Positions 20,692-30,835 are shown, counted from the first letter of the stretch. The stretch: 64,000 nucleotides of DNA from Arion vulgaris (GCA_020796225.1 CM036756.1:53176363-53240362); one strand, 5' to 3'. Notes: generated by a model not told the origin, from the sequence alone. Made by a program: numbers and translations.

Positions 20692-21549
20692 TCATCTGAG
20701 CATTTGCCCTTCGACTTGAGGCCATGGCATTGAATTTACAGATTTGTCTGAGGTGTGGTGTGTTAGCATAGAGAGTGTTTTCAACATCTGGGTATGGAGG
20801 TAGGTACTTGTGGCGTAGGTCACTGAGTGCAAGGCACTAGAAGAGATGGTGTGTGACAGTTTCTTCTGAACAGTCACACAGTTGACATTGTGGGCAATCT
20901 TTGGTTGGATGCGATGTAGGTGAGCATTCAGGGGCACATGTTGTGTCCTAAGGCGGAAAATAATGACTTGTTCTTGTCGTGTGAGGTGATTTATGACATC
21001 TTTGGGATTTGGAGTGGTCATGTGTTTAAAGAGGGCTCTGGCTGTTTTGCCCATTGCCCACTCATTCATCCACTCCTCCTTTTTGTTACTTCTTATTATT
21101 TGTTTAGCAGTCTGCAGAGTTGTTGGTCTGTCATGCTGTTGACTATTTACTCCTGCCTTTGCAAGGATGTCTGCTCTTTCATGTTCCTGTATGTTGCTGT
21201 GTCCTGGTATCCACTGTAAGGTAAGCTTGACGGCAAAGGTTTTGATGAATGAACTGATGGATAGAGCCAGGACTGGCACGCAGAGCTTTCAGGGTTTGCA
21301 TTTTCTAGTGTCTGTAGCACAGACTTACCATCAGTAAAGATAACTGTGTGCTGGGTTTTTTCAGGATGGAGCTGGAATATGTTTGTAACATTGTGCACTG
21401 AGGATTCAATGGCAATGATCTCAGCCTCAAAATTAGAACAGTACTTGCCACATGCGTTTTGCAACTCATCGCACGATTTGTCTGGGTATTCTACTCGTGC
21501 ACCGTATCCAGCATTAATAGTCCCCTTGAAGGCTGAGCCATCTGTATAT
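20692..21549 (-). pseudogene. LINE-alpha RNase H (3' part) and C-terminal tail
   Basis: After the nested insert the minus strand resumes with QYTDGSAFKGTINAGYGARV, then CGKYCSNFEAEIIAIESSVH (catalytic Glu) and HTVIFTDGKSVLQTLENAN (catalytic Asp). After a frameshift near 21280 it reads LTLQWIPGHSNIQEHERADI (conserved His and Asp). The tail FRLRTQHVPLNAHLHRI with spaced Cys/His residues is typical of Jockey-type ends, and it finishes VEGQMLR. RNase H normally removes the RNA strand during cDNA synthesis. Confidence 0.85.
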
Positions 21550-22098
21550 TGGTTATTGGTTACTAAACTGACGTCATTGCACTCCGGGCAAACCCATAGG
21601 TGCTCAGTCTCCCCAACAGATATCGAAGAGTATGCATACTGATGGTTCCTGTGGCTCGCTGATTAAACACACCTATCACTCTGCCTCTCAGGCATCCAGT
21701 TCGACTTGAACAAAGGGTAATTCCAAACTGCTTAAATCGCTTGATCGATTCAACATCGATTTTAGTGTCCTCATCCAACAGAGAGTCCCTCCACAGACTC
21801 GCGACTTCGGACTCGCGAAGAGACCGAAGAATATCCCCTTATCCATCTTCAACTCCCCAACAATCGATGCTGTTGATGCAAGCCTGTCCGCTCTCTCATT
21901 ACCGTAAACACCCGCATGCCCAGGACAGTATATCCACGTAAGCCGCTGGAGGTTAGAAACTTCTATAGACGACATCCACTCATACCGAAACCTGCCCTTC
22001 TGGATCTTGTGAAGCATCGACTGAGAGTCAGATACAACAACTGCCCCAGTAAATGAAGTCCCAGAAATCCAATGGAGGGCAGCAGTATTGTATCCACT
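21550..22098 (-). mobile_element. Nested 5'-truncated retroelement fragment (RNase H) with 10-bp TSD
   Basis: This 549-bp insert sits inside the RNase H coding region of LINE-alpha. ATCTGTATAT flanks it exactly at 21540-21549 and 22099-22108, and LINE-alpha continues across it (VYTD before, YTDGSAFKGTINAGYG after). The insert encodes its own RNase H: GAVVVSDSQSMLHKIQKGRF, LTWIYCPGHAGVYGNERADR. A tail follows with FGITLCSSRTGCLRGRVIGV, FNQRATGTISMHTLRYLL and a CPEC pair. Frames are partly shifted. It is the family whose fragment lies at 987-1305. Confidence 0.85.
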
Positions 22099-22108
22099 AT
22101 CTGTATAT

Positions 22109-22639
22109 ACAAGTATCCATTCATCTGGGAAAGATAAGATGGTATCTTGGGCCACCATCCAGAGATCTACTGGGTCTGAGCTCTTCTTGGTGATATCTTT
22201 GGTAAGTGTGGTGTTTATTTTTGAACAGGCGAGACTACAATTTGGAGGGACTTCTGTGTGTACAATTTGTGTCTCTTCTCTGTTCTCCTGCATGTGATAT
22301 TTTTCTTGCAGATCTAATGCCACGTTCAGGATTGTTTTTTGCTTCAGTATGTGCTATGGTCGCCAGTTATCTACTATTTGTCTGTTAGGGTGGTTTCTAC
22401 TAAGTCTTTTATATCTTTCCACTGTCTCTACTACTGCTGCCTCCTCCCGCATTCGCAAGGGCTCGATGTTTGTATGGATTTCACATGCTGCTGTAGGAGC
22501 TGATCTCATACCTCCAGAGATGAAATGCACTGCCTGGCTCTGTACTTTGTCCAGAGCTTCCTATGTTGTTTTACTACATGTTGCCAGCAGTGCTAGGTTG
22601 CAATCCATTACAGAGCGTACATAACCAATGTAGAGTTGC
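22109..22639 (-). pseudogene. LINE-alpha thumb/linker to start of RNase H
   Basis: In the shifted frame the minus strand reads LRQLYIGYVRSVMDCNLALL, a TAG at 22561-22563 where Gln is expected, FISGGMRSAPTAACEIHTNI and PVDLWMVAQDTILSFPDEWI. It then reaches LVYTD, the first RNase H motif, where the coding sequence is interrupted by a nested insertion. The RNase H domain resumes at 21549. Confidence 0.75.
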
Positions 22640-23107
22640 CTAAGCGTGTTTTTGTTTGCGCCCCATGAGGTACTTGCAAGTCGTTTTAGGAGATTTAGTC
22701 TCTTTTTTTGACTTTAACTTCAGGTTTTGGACATGTTTGTTAAATGAGATCTGCCTGTCCATCGTCACACCTAGGTATGTTGGGTTATTTTCTTTCTTTA
22801 GAATATTACCATCTAGTGTTTGTGTAATATTTTTCTTTACCACCTTGTTACTCCTGGTGAAAATAGAGTAGGTTGTCTTGGTGTAGTTCACTTTCAATTT
22901 CCATGTCTCACAGTATTTGCTGAGCCTGTCAAGGTCTTCATTTAGCCGCCTTTCACTGAAGCCAGTGTGCTTGCTGGTGTGCCAAAGGGCCAGGTCATCA
23001 GCATATAATGCTTTTTCTGTCAGTAGCTCTTTGGGCATGTCATTCAGAAACAGGAGAAACAGTGTACAACTTAGTGGGGAGCCCTGGGGTAGACCTTTTT
23101 CTTGCAC
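22640..23107 (-). pseudogene. LINE-alpha RT palm, motifs B-D
   Basis: Begins just after the nonsense codon: VQEKGLPQGSPLSCTLFLLF (motif B), then ALYADDLALW (motif C, catalytic Asp pair intact), YCETWKLKVNYTKTTYSIFT (motif D) and NNPTYLGVTMDRQISFNKHV (motif E/thumb). Near 22705 an A-rich run shifts the frame, and the expected WGANKNTLRQLYIGYVRSV continuation appears in another frame. The family polymerase copies its own RNA into a nicked target. This copy cannot. Confidence 0.88.
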
Positions 23108-23110
23108 CTC

Positions 23111-23584
23111 CTAGGAAGAGATGTCATTGTTGATCTTTGTCTGGATAGTGAGGTCTGTGAGGGATGTTTTCTTTATCTTACCATGGATTCCTGTATCTAA
23201 CATTTTACCCAGCAATCCTTTTCGCCACACTCTGTCGTATGCCTGTTGCAGGTCAATGAATACAGCAGTAGTGTGTTTTCCCCTCTGGAACCCATCAATG
23301 ATCATTTGACTCAGTCTAAAAATCTGATCATCAGTTCTCTGTCCTGCTCTAAACCCTGCTTGACTACTGTTCAGCATCTTTGTGGTTTCGAGCCACCAAT
23401 ATAACCGGTGGTTAATCATTCTTTCAGCTAGTTTACCTCGGCATGAAGTGAGGGATATTGGCCTATAGCTTTTCACATCTTCAGATGGTTTTCCTTTCTT
23501 CAAGATAGGTGTTATTGTTGCATTTTTCCATATCTTGGGCAATGTACCCTCATTCCAAGTTTGATTAATTAGATCTAGGATCAA
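23111..23584 (-). pseudogene. LINE-alpha RT fingers and palm, motif A
   Basis: Shows WKNATITPILKKGKPSEDVK, SYRPISLTSCRGKLAERMI, SQAGFRAGQRTDDQIFRLSQ and FIDLQQAYDRVWRKGLL. The Asp in FIDLQQAYD is the motif-A catalytic residue and is intact. The segment ends at an in-frame TAG (23111-23113), with motif B following in the same frame. One nonsense mutation is therefore all that separates the two. Confidence 0.85.
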
Positions 23585-24251
23585 TCACTGCTTTACCAAC
23601 ATTACCAAGGTGGATGGTCATCACATTGTGAATTTTGTCTGGACCTGGTTTCTTCATTGCTCTGGTGAGCTCAGTTTGTGTGAAGTCGTCCTCAAAGAGT
23701 GAAATATTGGCGCTGCAGGCATGTTCTTTTAACTTGAGCTCATGTATGCGGTCTTTGTCCTTCTTTGTATGTTTATATGTTCTGTTAATGGATGCAAAGT
23801 ATTTGTTAAATAATTCTGCTTTCTTATGATCTTCCACTATTGTTACTTCATCTGTACTTATAGGCCTAGGGTTGTTTCGACGTTTTTCTCCATACAAATT
23901 GCTCAGTAACGACCATGCTTTAGTCCCATTTCTTCCTACGTCAAGATCTGCTACTGTTTTGTGCCATTTTTCTCTTTTGGCCGCATTGACGGTCCGTTTT
24001 ACTTCCGCATTAGTTCTATTGTAGAGGATTTTGTTTTCTAGTGTGGGCTTCTCTTCAAAATGTTTCCTCACTTGTTCTCTTTCTTGTACTACTTTTGCAA
24101 TTGTTTCATTCCAGAATGGTTTATAGTTCGTTCTACATCCTCTAGGAATGCAGATGGAGGCTGCTTTTAGCAGAGCTTCTGTGATCACAGAGCAGTAGTG
24201 TTCAATTGTTGTATTACACTTTATTTCACCTAGCAGTTTATCTGTTGTTTC
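23565..24251 (-). pseudogene. LINE-alpha linker and start of RT
   Basis: It continues in the frame of the endonuclease piece after the stop. A basic, helix-rich linker (CIPRGCRTNYKPFWNE, KREKWHKTVADLD) leads to the first RT block, MKKPGPDKIHNVMTIHLGNV. In related LINEs this is the GPDGI-N-xxHLG motif that opens the fingers. A one-base frameshift near 23585 breaks the join to the next RT segment. Confidence 0.75.
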
Positions 24252-24690
24252 TTAATACTTTGTCCAATTGGCCTTTTTAAAATTCCAGCTTGCTCTCTGT
24301 AGAAATCGTTTGGGAGATGGTGTCAGTACAGATGTTAGGATAGGTCTGTGGTCACTTCCTATGCCGTCAAGCACCTCTAAAGTGTGTCTTTGGAGGTCAG
24401 ATGAAAGGATGGTCAAATCTGGCCTACTTAACGTGTTGTGTACCCTGTGTAATAGGGTTGGAGTTGATGTGTTGTCTTGGAGGACTAGTAGATTGCTTGT
24501 GTTACACATTTCTTCAATCGCTTTTCCGGACTGGTTATATTTTTTTTGTAACCCCACTGAAGGGAGTGTCCATTGAAATCTCTAGCAAGAATCAGTCTAG
24601 AGTACACTGTGTCACTAAGATGTGAGAAGCTGTAATTGTTACCAGGGGAGTTGTATACATTATAAACTGTATATTTCTAGCATACCCAGA
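24252..24690 (-). pseudogene. LINE-alpha endonuclease, C-terminal half
   Basis: The minus strand shows NVYNSPGNNYSFSHLS-type sequence, then LILARDFNGHS, where the endonuclease motif normally reads GDFN and here has Arg for Gly. It continues through NLLVLQDNTSTPTLLHR, LSRPDLTILSSDL and GIGSDHRPILTSVL. The SDH triad of the endonuclease/exonuclease/phosphatase fold is intact. In the living family this enzyme nicks genomic DNA to prime reverse transcription. The frame shifts near 24560 and an in-frame TAA lies at 24252-24254, so the copy is dead. Confidence 0.8.
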
Positions 24691-24695
24691 CACAT

Positions 24696-24932
24696 AAAGA
24701 ATATGATTAAACATACAATAATGTGTCCAGACACTTCAGTAGAATTACACTGTCTGTTTGTTCATATTGAAATATGTGCTAAACAAAACACTCAGTTAAT
24801 AGTTTGTGTCTCTGTTGTTAATGTTGATGTATGATATGAATATAAGGGGGCGAGAGACGTTCAGAAAGTAATGTACTACATCGGTTTTCTCGCGTTTAAT
24901 TAAAATAAACCATGACATTTATACACAATATA
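24696..24932. other. Unassigned spacer
   Basis: Contains GACGTTCAGAAAGTAATGTA next to a TA-rich edge, weakly reminiscent of mariner-type ends, but no partner is seen. Otherwise featureless. Confidence 0.35.
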
Positions 24933-25188
24933 ACCCGTATGTTGTCGGGGCACGCAATAAGAGCAAAGAATAGTAACACTGTGACCCACAATGCATATCG
25001 TAAGAGTCGACAGAGGTTGGGCGTAGGGAAGCTACTCAAGTAAATAAAAAGTGTTACAGAAATCGGATGTATGGCATACTTGTAGGCGCATAACTAGCAC
25101 AACGTACAATCGCTCTTAGGCTCACATCACATACAAACAAAAAGAGTGGTTAAACAGTGGTCGATATAGAACGATCGAATAAGAACTA
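24933..25188 (+). mobile_element. SINE-A copy
   Basis: Plus orientation: GCAAAGAATAGTAACACTGT, AGTAAATAAAAAGTGTTACAG, ACTTGTAGGCGCATAACTAG, CACAACGTACAATCGCTCTT and TGGTCGATATAGAACGATCG, with a degraded GAA tail. Complete in length but diverged. Confidence 0.8.
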
Positions 25189-25260
25189 GATTGTAACTTA
25201 TTATTTTAAAAATTATTCATATTTATTACTAGCGTACCCTTTCTTTAGAAATTCTTGGTT

Positions 25261-25624
25261 AATTTTCATCATCTAGAACAATTTTCATCATCTAGAACAA
25301 TTTTCATCATCTAGAACAATTTTCATCATCTAGAACAATTTTCATCATCTAGAACAATTTTCATCATCTAGAACAATTTTCATCATCTAGAACAATTTTC
25401 ATCATCTAGAACAATTTTCATCATCTAGAACAATTTTCATCATCTAGAACAATTTTCATCATCTAGAACAATTTTCATCATCTAGAACAATTTTCATCAT
25501 CTAGAACAATTTTCATCATCTAGAACAATTTTCATCATCTAGAACAATTTTTATCATCTAGAACAATTTTCATCATCTAGAACAATTTTCATCATCTAGA
25601 ACAATTTTCATCATCTAGAACAAT
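25261..25624. repeat. 19-bp minisatellite, about 19 copies
   Basis: Almost perfect AATTTTCATCATCTAGAAC, with one TTTTTATC variant. Confidence 0.97.
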
Positions 25625-25680
25625 TCACAACAAATTTAGTTCACAATATTAACTTTCTACATTTATTATTACTTTTATAG

Positions 25681-27090
25681 TCTTCTTCTTCTTCTTCTTT
25701 CTCGAATCCTGTATGCCTCACAGCGTCAGGTCAGGAAGATATTTCTAAAACGGGTCCTAGTATGCGCTTCGTAGATGGTCTCTTTCGTCGCCTCTGTTAT
25801 CTCTGAGGTCCATCTTTGCGTGGCCGGCCTTTTGCTTTGTACCCATTCTATCGGAGCAGCATTGCTCTTTGAGGTGCACTGTCTGATGGTAATCTGCTTA
25901 CGTGGCCGAACCATTTAATTTGTTGTTTCTTGATGAAGTCTAGTACTGATGTTGTACCCACTTTTTCCTGATGTCTTCATTTCTCAACCGGTCTCTTCTT
26001 GTTACACCCAGCATTCTGCGTAGACACTTCATCTCTGTCGTGACTAGTTTTCTTGTATCGTTTGTTGTCAGCGTCCAGGTTTGGCAGTGGTAACATAATG
26101 TGGGGAGAAAGATTGTGTTGAACATTGCTCTTTTATTGTTCATGGTGACGTGTTTGCATCTTAAAATTGGCGCCATTTGTCCTATCATTTGATTTGTTTT
26201 GTTGCATCTGTGTTGAATTTCGTTAGTTATTCTTCCATTTGCTGAAAAAATGCTCCCAGGTATGTGAAATCTTTACTTGATTTAGTAGGTGATTATCGAT
26301 GGAGATATTGGTAGAGCTTTCTTCTCTGGCGAATGTCATCACTTCTGTTTTGTCGATGTTTATTCTCATGTTGTATTCGTTACATGCTAACTGGAGTCTG
26401 TTAATGTGTTGTTGTAGCTGTTCTTCTGTTGTGGATATGATTGCCTGTTTGTCTGCAAAAAGAAATTCATTTAGGAGTTCTCCGAGGTTGTTTCCTTCTC
26501 TGGTGTTAGCTATTTTACAAATGTGGTCAATATACGTGATGAACAGCAGCGGGGATAGTACGCAACCTTGTCTTACTCCTGACCCTACGTGAAACTTTTC
26601 TGATAATCCTGTATTTGTTCTAATCGTACATTGGCTGTCAGTATAAATGTTCTTGCAAAGGTCGATTAGGTGTTCATTAACCCCATAGGTTGTTAGTATT
26701 TTCCACAACTTGTGCCTATCTACGCGGTCGAACGCTTTTTCCTGGTCTACAAATGCAACGTGTAGATGTTTGTCCGGATTCGATAGTACTTTCTACTAAC
26801 TGTCTGAGGGCGAATATTGCGTCTGTACAGCTTTTGTTCTTCCTGAATCCCATTTGGGAGTCATTAAGCTGTGGCTCGATGATGTGGCGGAGCCTTTTCT
26901 CAAGTATTTTGCAGAATATTTTCCCAGTGTGGCTCAGTAGCGCTATGCCTCTATGTACAGCCCCTCTTGCTACCTTTCTTCTTCCAGATGGGAACAATTG
27001 TAGCATTCCTCCAATCTTCTGGTGTTTCTTGTGTGATCCAGAAGTGGTTGAATAGTCTATGGAGCAAGCTGATTCCTACCTCTTTAGTTG
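25681..27090 (-). mobile_element. LINE-beta: RT-bearing 3' part of a non-LTR retrotransposon
   Basis: From 27090 leftward the minus strand encodes, across frameshifts: NHFWITQETPEDWRNATIVP, GIALLSHTGKIFCKILEKRL, LNDSQMGFRKNKSCTDAIFA, AFVDQEKAFDRVDR (motif A, Asp intact), VGSGVRQGCVLSPLLF (motif B) and LFADKQAII. In this last motif C the second catalytic Asp is replaced by Lys (codon at 26448-26450). Then come TNDTRKLVTTEMKCLRRMLG, VTRRDRLRNEDIRKK and QIKWFGHVSRLPS-type sequence. The 3' end carries a (CTT)n tail on the plus strand at 25681-25698. It is truncated 5' with no endonuclease. The conserved 54-bp stretch 25996-26056 is the founder of the array at 62.3 kb. Confidence 0.88.
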
Positions 27091-27157
27091 TAGATTCCTA
27101 CTTTTATAGTTGATTCAGTATTTCTATCTATTCCTTCAGACTATATGTTATTCATTA

Positions 27158-27688
27158 TTGAGAATATCCTTTTATTAGGTACAGATGCGCCTGGCATGCT
27201 GCTGACAAATGTATTCTATAATTTGAACAAGATTGAGAATATCCTTTTATTAGGTACAGATGTGCCTGGCATGCTGCTGACAAATGTATTCTATAATTTG
27301 AACAAGATTGAGAATATCCTTTTATTAGGTACAGATGTGCCTGGCATGCTGCTGACAAATGTATTCTATAATTTGAACAAGATTGAGAATATCCTTTTAT
27401 TAGGTACAGATGTGCCTGGCATGCTGCTGACAAATGTATTCTATAATTTGAACAAGATTGAGAATATCCTTTTATTAGGTACAGATGTGCCTGGCATGCT
27501 GCTGACAAATGTATTGTATAATTTGAACAAGATTGAGAATATCCTTTTATTAGGTACAGATGTGCCTGGCATGCTGCTGACAAATGTATTGTATAATTTG
27601 AACAAGATTGAGAATATCCTTTTATTAGGTACAGATGTTCCTGGCATGCTGCTGACAAATGTATTCTATAATTTGAACAAGATTGAGA
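27158..27688. repeat. 75-bp minisatellite, 7 copies
   Basis: Unit begins ATTGAGAATATCCTTTTATT and ends TATAATTTGAACAAG. Copies differ at only a few bases (TGTGCC/TGCGCC/TGTTCC; TATTCTA/TATTGTA). Both strands read open over about 190 codons because 75 is 25 codons. No coding evidence beyond that. Confidence 0.97.
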
Positions 27689-27814
27689 AACTAAATGTTC
27701 TTTTGTTTCTAATGACAAAATAGTTGTATCCACATTTCTTCTTAGCTTATATTATTCTAAATATCATAGTTTGCTAACTAAACACAACATTTTTCCACAT
27801 TTTAACATTTTTTG

Positions 27815-27905
27815 TTCAAATAACGGGACAAAATGACAAACTGGCCGGGACCATATTTCAAACCGGGACAGTCCCGGTCAAGCCGGGACATATGCTAATC
27901 CCATA
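27815..27905. mobile_element. CCGGGAC-rich palindromic segment, hAT-end-like
   Basis: Contains the perfect palindrome ACCGGGAC-A-GTCCCGGT (27862-27878), followed by CAAGCCGGGACATATG, and preceded by AACGGGACAAA and GGCCGGGACC. Dense repeats of CGGGAC/GTCCCG near an end resemble terminal regions of some hAT-like elements. No transposase or opposite end is recognised. Confidence 0.35.
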
Positions 27906-27939
27906 TGTCCACTCTATGACGACACTATATGTTCCATTA

Positions 27940-28292
27940 ATAATAATAATAATTCCTCTCGTACCGTTATACGTTACATAGGGCCTGCAAGTAATTTCTC
28001 CATACCGCTCTATCCTGGGCAACTCGCTCAATCTCCTCCATGGAACTGAGACCGATATTTCCTGCTTCTCTCAGCAAAGTTCGTTTCAGGGTCTCTTTAG
28101 GTCGACCTCTCTTTCTTGAACCCTTTGCATCCCACTTCAATGCCTGGAAGGTGTGCCCAACATATCTCCATCTTTTCTTTCTTATAACAGTTGTCACTAG
28201 TGGTTGACCAGACATGTCTCTGATTTCATCACTTCTTCTGAATTAGTTCCATTTTATATTCATTATTTTTCGCAGACATCTATTTTCAAATG
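27940..28292 (-). mobile_element. LINE-delta short element, second copy, 13-bp TSD
   Basis: The same element as 8740-9123, about 95% alike by eye, but lacking a 26-28 bp internal stretch (the RRNDQRIS-coding part). ATATGTTCCATTA flanks it exactly at 27927-27939 and 28293-28305. The 3' tail is (AAT)n. The 5' end starts at the same bases as the first copy. The minus strand keeps GRPKETLKRTLLREAGNIGL and RAVWRNYLQALCNV. Confidence 0.87.
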
Positions 28293-28324
28293 ATATGTTC
28301 CATTAGATACAGATAAATACGAGA

Positions 28325-28540
28325 TCATCTTGATGTTCACATTACTATATACATCTACAAGGAAACCACCAACATTAGGGACAGAAATAAATACTAGAGA
28401 GAGATCTGCTTGATATTCACATTACTATATACATCTACAAGGAAACCACCAACATTAGGGACAGAAATAAATACTAGAGAGAGAGAGATCTGCTTGATAT
28501 TCACATTACTATATACATATACAAGGAAACCATCAATTCT
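28325..28540. repeat. 80-bp tandem repeat, about 2.7 copies
   Basis: Repeats of TGATATTCACATTACTATAT followed by AAGGAAACCACCAACATTAG and a short (GA)n. Confidence 0.9.
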
Positions 28541-28619
28541 GGAACTCTAGTCTGTGATAGTCTTCTCGCTGCCTACTGGACGTATTAGTTAGTTTAGCCA
28601 CCGATTTGGGTTCACTTTA

Positions 28620-28840
28620 ACATTATCACTTTTCAACCACTCCTTTAATATTATCTGAGCCAAAGAAAATGTACGTAGTTTGAAATAACATGATCCCTTT
28701 CAATCACTCCTTTAAACTTATATATTACCTGAGCCAAAGAGGATGTACACACTTTTCCAGCAACATGATCCCTTTCAGCCACCCCTTCAAACTTGTATAT
28801 TATCTGAGCCAAAGAGAATGTACACACTTTGCCAATATTG
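28620..28840. repeat. Degenerate repeat of about 72 bp, 3 copies
   Basis: Three diverged copies sharing ACATGATCCCTTTCA, CACTCCTTTAAACTT-like and TATTATCTGAGCCAAAGAGA blocks. Confidence 0.8.
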
Positions 28841-29037
28841 TGACACGAGGAGACTGTTCCTGATAAGATACTTCGTTTCTCTAGGATACACACAACTTTT
28901 GCGTCTCCCCAAGAAATTAGGATCTTTCACTCTTGATTATGTCCATGTGATGAAAGTAGAAATGATGAACATGAGACATAAATTTATAAGTTCGCAATAC
29001 TGACAGGATCAGTCAGATAGCTATTCGATACAAATCT
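28841..29037. other. Unassigned spacer
   Basis: Nothing recognised. Confidence 0.4.
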
Positions 29038-29315
29038 CAGTACGAGACAAGACTGTTGGGAAATATTGCGGGCGTCTCCTCCATGAATTAGAAGGTTTTA
29101 CTATGCATTATTTTCCAGATTGGAGCAGTATGAGACAAGACTGTTGGGAAATATTGCGAGCGTCTCCTCCATGAATTAGAAGGTTTTACTATGCATTATT
29201 TTCCAGATTGGAGTGCGAAAACAGCAGCCATTTGCATGAACAATCGCTGGGACCATTCAGTTTGACACGATTAGTTAGACGAGACCATTCAGTTTGACAC
29301 GATTAGTTAGACGAG
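29038..29315. repeat. Two short duplications (88 bp x2 and 32 bp x2)
   Basis: Two copies of an 88-bp unit beginning AGTA(C/T)GAGACAAGACTGTT span 29038-29215. A separate 32-bp unit, GACCATTCAGTTTGACACGA, is duplicated at about 29250-29313. Confidence 0.9.
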
Positions 29316-29554
29316 CGTGACGACGTGAATTCTATCTGTAAACCCTGACCACACGCTTAAGTATCGAGTACACTAACAACTACGCTACTGCAGCTCTCTA
29401 TTTAACATATACACAGAGAACATCTTCTACCAGTTTGAAGAACTGCCAGGGATTAAGATCAATGGATAAATAATAAAATAAAACCTAAGATGTTTCAGCT
29501 GATACAGTATATTTTAGCTGAGAATAAGCAAGAATAACAAGAACTATATAGTAG
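29316..29554. other. Unassigned spacer
   Basis: No recognised feature. Confidence 0.4.
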
Positions 29555-30536
29555 ACCATCTAGACAAAACTAGCATGGAATATAGATTAGACTTGAGTAG
29601 ACAGAAAACCAATAATATGGTTATCAGTAAAGAAGGGGAGAAGATAAAAATAGAAATAAAAAACATGGAGAACTATTCTTCTTCTTCTTCTTCTTCTTCT
29701 TCTTCTTCTACTCCTTCGAACGCTAAATATCGATTATTTGTTAATCAATATATATGAATTGTATGTGATCTGAGACTAAGAGCGATTGTAAGTTGCGCCA
29801 GTTTTGATCACATCCGATTTCTGCAATGTTTTTTATTTACTAGGGTAGCCTCCCTAGGTCCTACATCAGTCGCCCTGTAGGTCGCAGTGATACTATTCTT
29901 TACTTTGCTTGAGGGCCCCGGCACCACACGGGTAGGAGAACTATTGCAGCAAGTAAACGATATCTTATATCTAGGATACATAATTATAAATGATGAGATA
30001 TTTGTTCAAGTCATTAGCAATAAAATAGAAATGTTGAAAAGTACATTCTATAACAAGAGAACGTTTCTAACAGCTAAACAGATAAGCTAAAGATGAGGAT
30101 TATCCTGTATTATTCATTCGGTATTTTTGTATGGTTGAGAAACATGGATAATGAGCAAACTTTTTGATGACAGAATTAGTGCCTTATAGATGTGGATGTA
30201 CTGAAGAATATATTGGAATTCATGAAACAAATCACACAATTAAAGAAGTTTTAGAAAAACTAGAAGTGAAGTAATAATTAATACAAGACATACAAATCTA
30301 ACAAATCAAAATATTTTGGGCACATAAAAAACATTGCACATTCATCAAAGCCTTATCACAAGGGAAAGTTGAAGAACAGCGCGCAGGAGAAAGACAGAGA
30401 TATAAGTGGAAGAAAAAGATAAAAATATCGACAAGTTGCAGTCTGGAAAAGTGCAGCATCAAGACACATCATGCTCGAGGTCAATTGCAGACATTCTTGG
30501 ATGCAGTGACGGCACCTGATGATGATGATGATGATA
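29555..30536 (+). pseudogene. LINE-gamma-like RT thumb and C-terminal remnant, split by SINE-A
   Basis: The plus strand encodes LSRQKTNNMVISKEGEKIKI (RT motif D, the K-T-K-xM-V-x-S pattern) before a SINE-A insert. After it come QQVNDILYLGYIIINDEIFV and KIEMLKSTFYNKRTFLTAKQ, the matching motif E/thumb. Further on, with many stops, it shows CETWIMSK-type, MWMY-RI and QNILGT sequence. It ends in GATGATGATGATGATGAT at about 30518-30535, a typical simple-sequence LINE tail shared with 43470-43852. It is thoroughly decayed. Confidence 0.75.
29678..29934 (-). mobile_element. SINE-A nested in LINE-gamma remnant, exact 11-bp TSD
   Basis: GGAGAACTATT occurs at 29667-29677 and 29935-29945, defining a 257-bp element. 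On the minus strand it runs from CTACCCGTGTGGTGCCGGGG to a (GAA)n tail of about eight units. This copy fixes the ends of the SINE-A family. It inserted into the LINE after that LINE was in place. Confidence 0.92.
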
Positions 30537-30616
30537 CTGCTAAATGTCAATTATATTTAGTGGTTTTTTTTTTTTTTGGGGGAGTTTTTGGGAAAAGTCA
30601 AGCTGCTACTTTTTTC

Positions 30617-30835
30617 AAATGTGGCTTGCGATGTTCTATTGACAACATACACACACGTGGCTTGCGATGTTCTATTGACAACATACACAAATGTGGCTTG
30701 CGATGTTCTATTGACAACATACACACACGTGGCTTGCGATGTTCTATTGACAACATACACAAATGTGGCTTGCGATGTTCTATTGACAACATACACAAAT
30801 GTGGCTTGCGATGTTCTATTGACAACATACACAAA
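30617..30835. repeat. 36-bp minisatellite, 6 copies
   Basis: Unit TGTGGCTTGCGATGTTCTAT plus TGACAACATACACAAA; ACACACG replaces ACACAAA in alternate copies. The unit is 12 codons long, so four frames read open; none is supported as coding. Confidence 0.95.

Larger units (their letters stand above)
20645..24695 (-). mobile_element. LINE-alpha: Jockey/I-like non-LTR retrotransposon, 5'-truncated and decayed
   Basis: Reading on the minus strand from 24695 to 20645, the order is apurinic-type endonuclease (3' part), linker, reverse transcriptase, linker, RNase H split by a nested insert, a C-terminal tail and a 3' untranslated segment. This order matches Jockey/I-superfamily LINEs with a 3' RNase H. 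The RT still has YADD and GLPQGSPLS. At least three in-frame stops (24252-24254, 23111-23113, 22561-22563) and frameshifts near 23585, 22705 and 21280 make it inactive. ORF1 and the 5' end of the endonuclease are absent. Clade assignment is by motif order only. Confidence 0.9.

Noticed and set aside
22640..23107. Active reverse transcriptase because YADD and GLPQGSPLS are intact
   Set aside because: The frame is preceded by a nonsense codon at 23111-23113 and followed by a frameshift near 22705; endonuclease and RNase H are also broken.
24841..24932. Mariner-type terminal repeat (GACGTTCAGAAAGTAATG)
   Set aside because: Single short match with no inverted partner, transposase or TA duplication that I could confirm.
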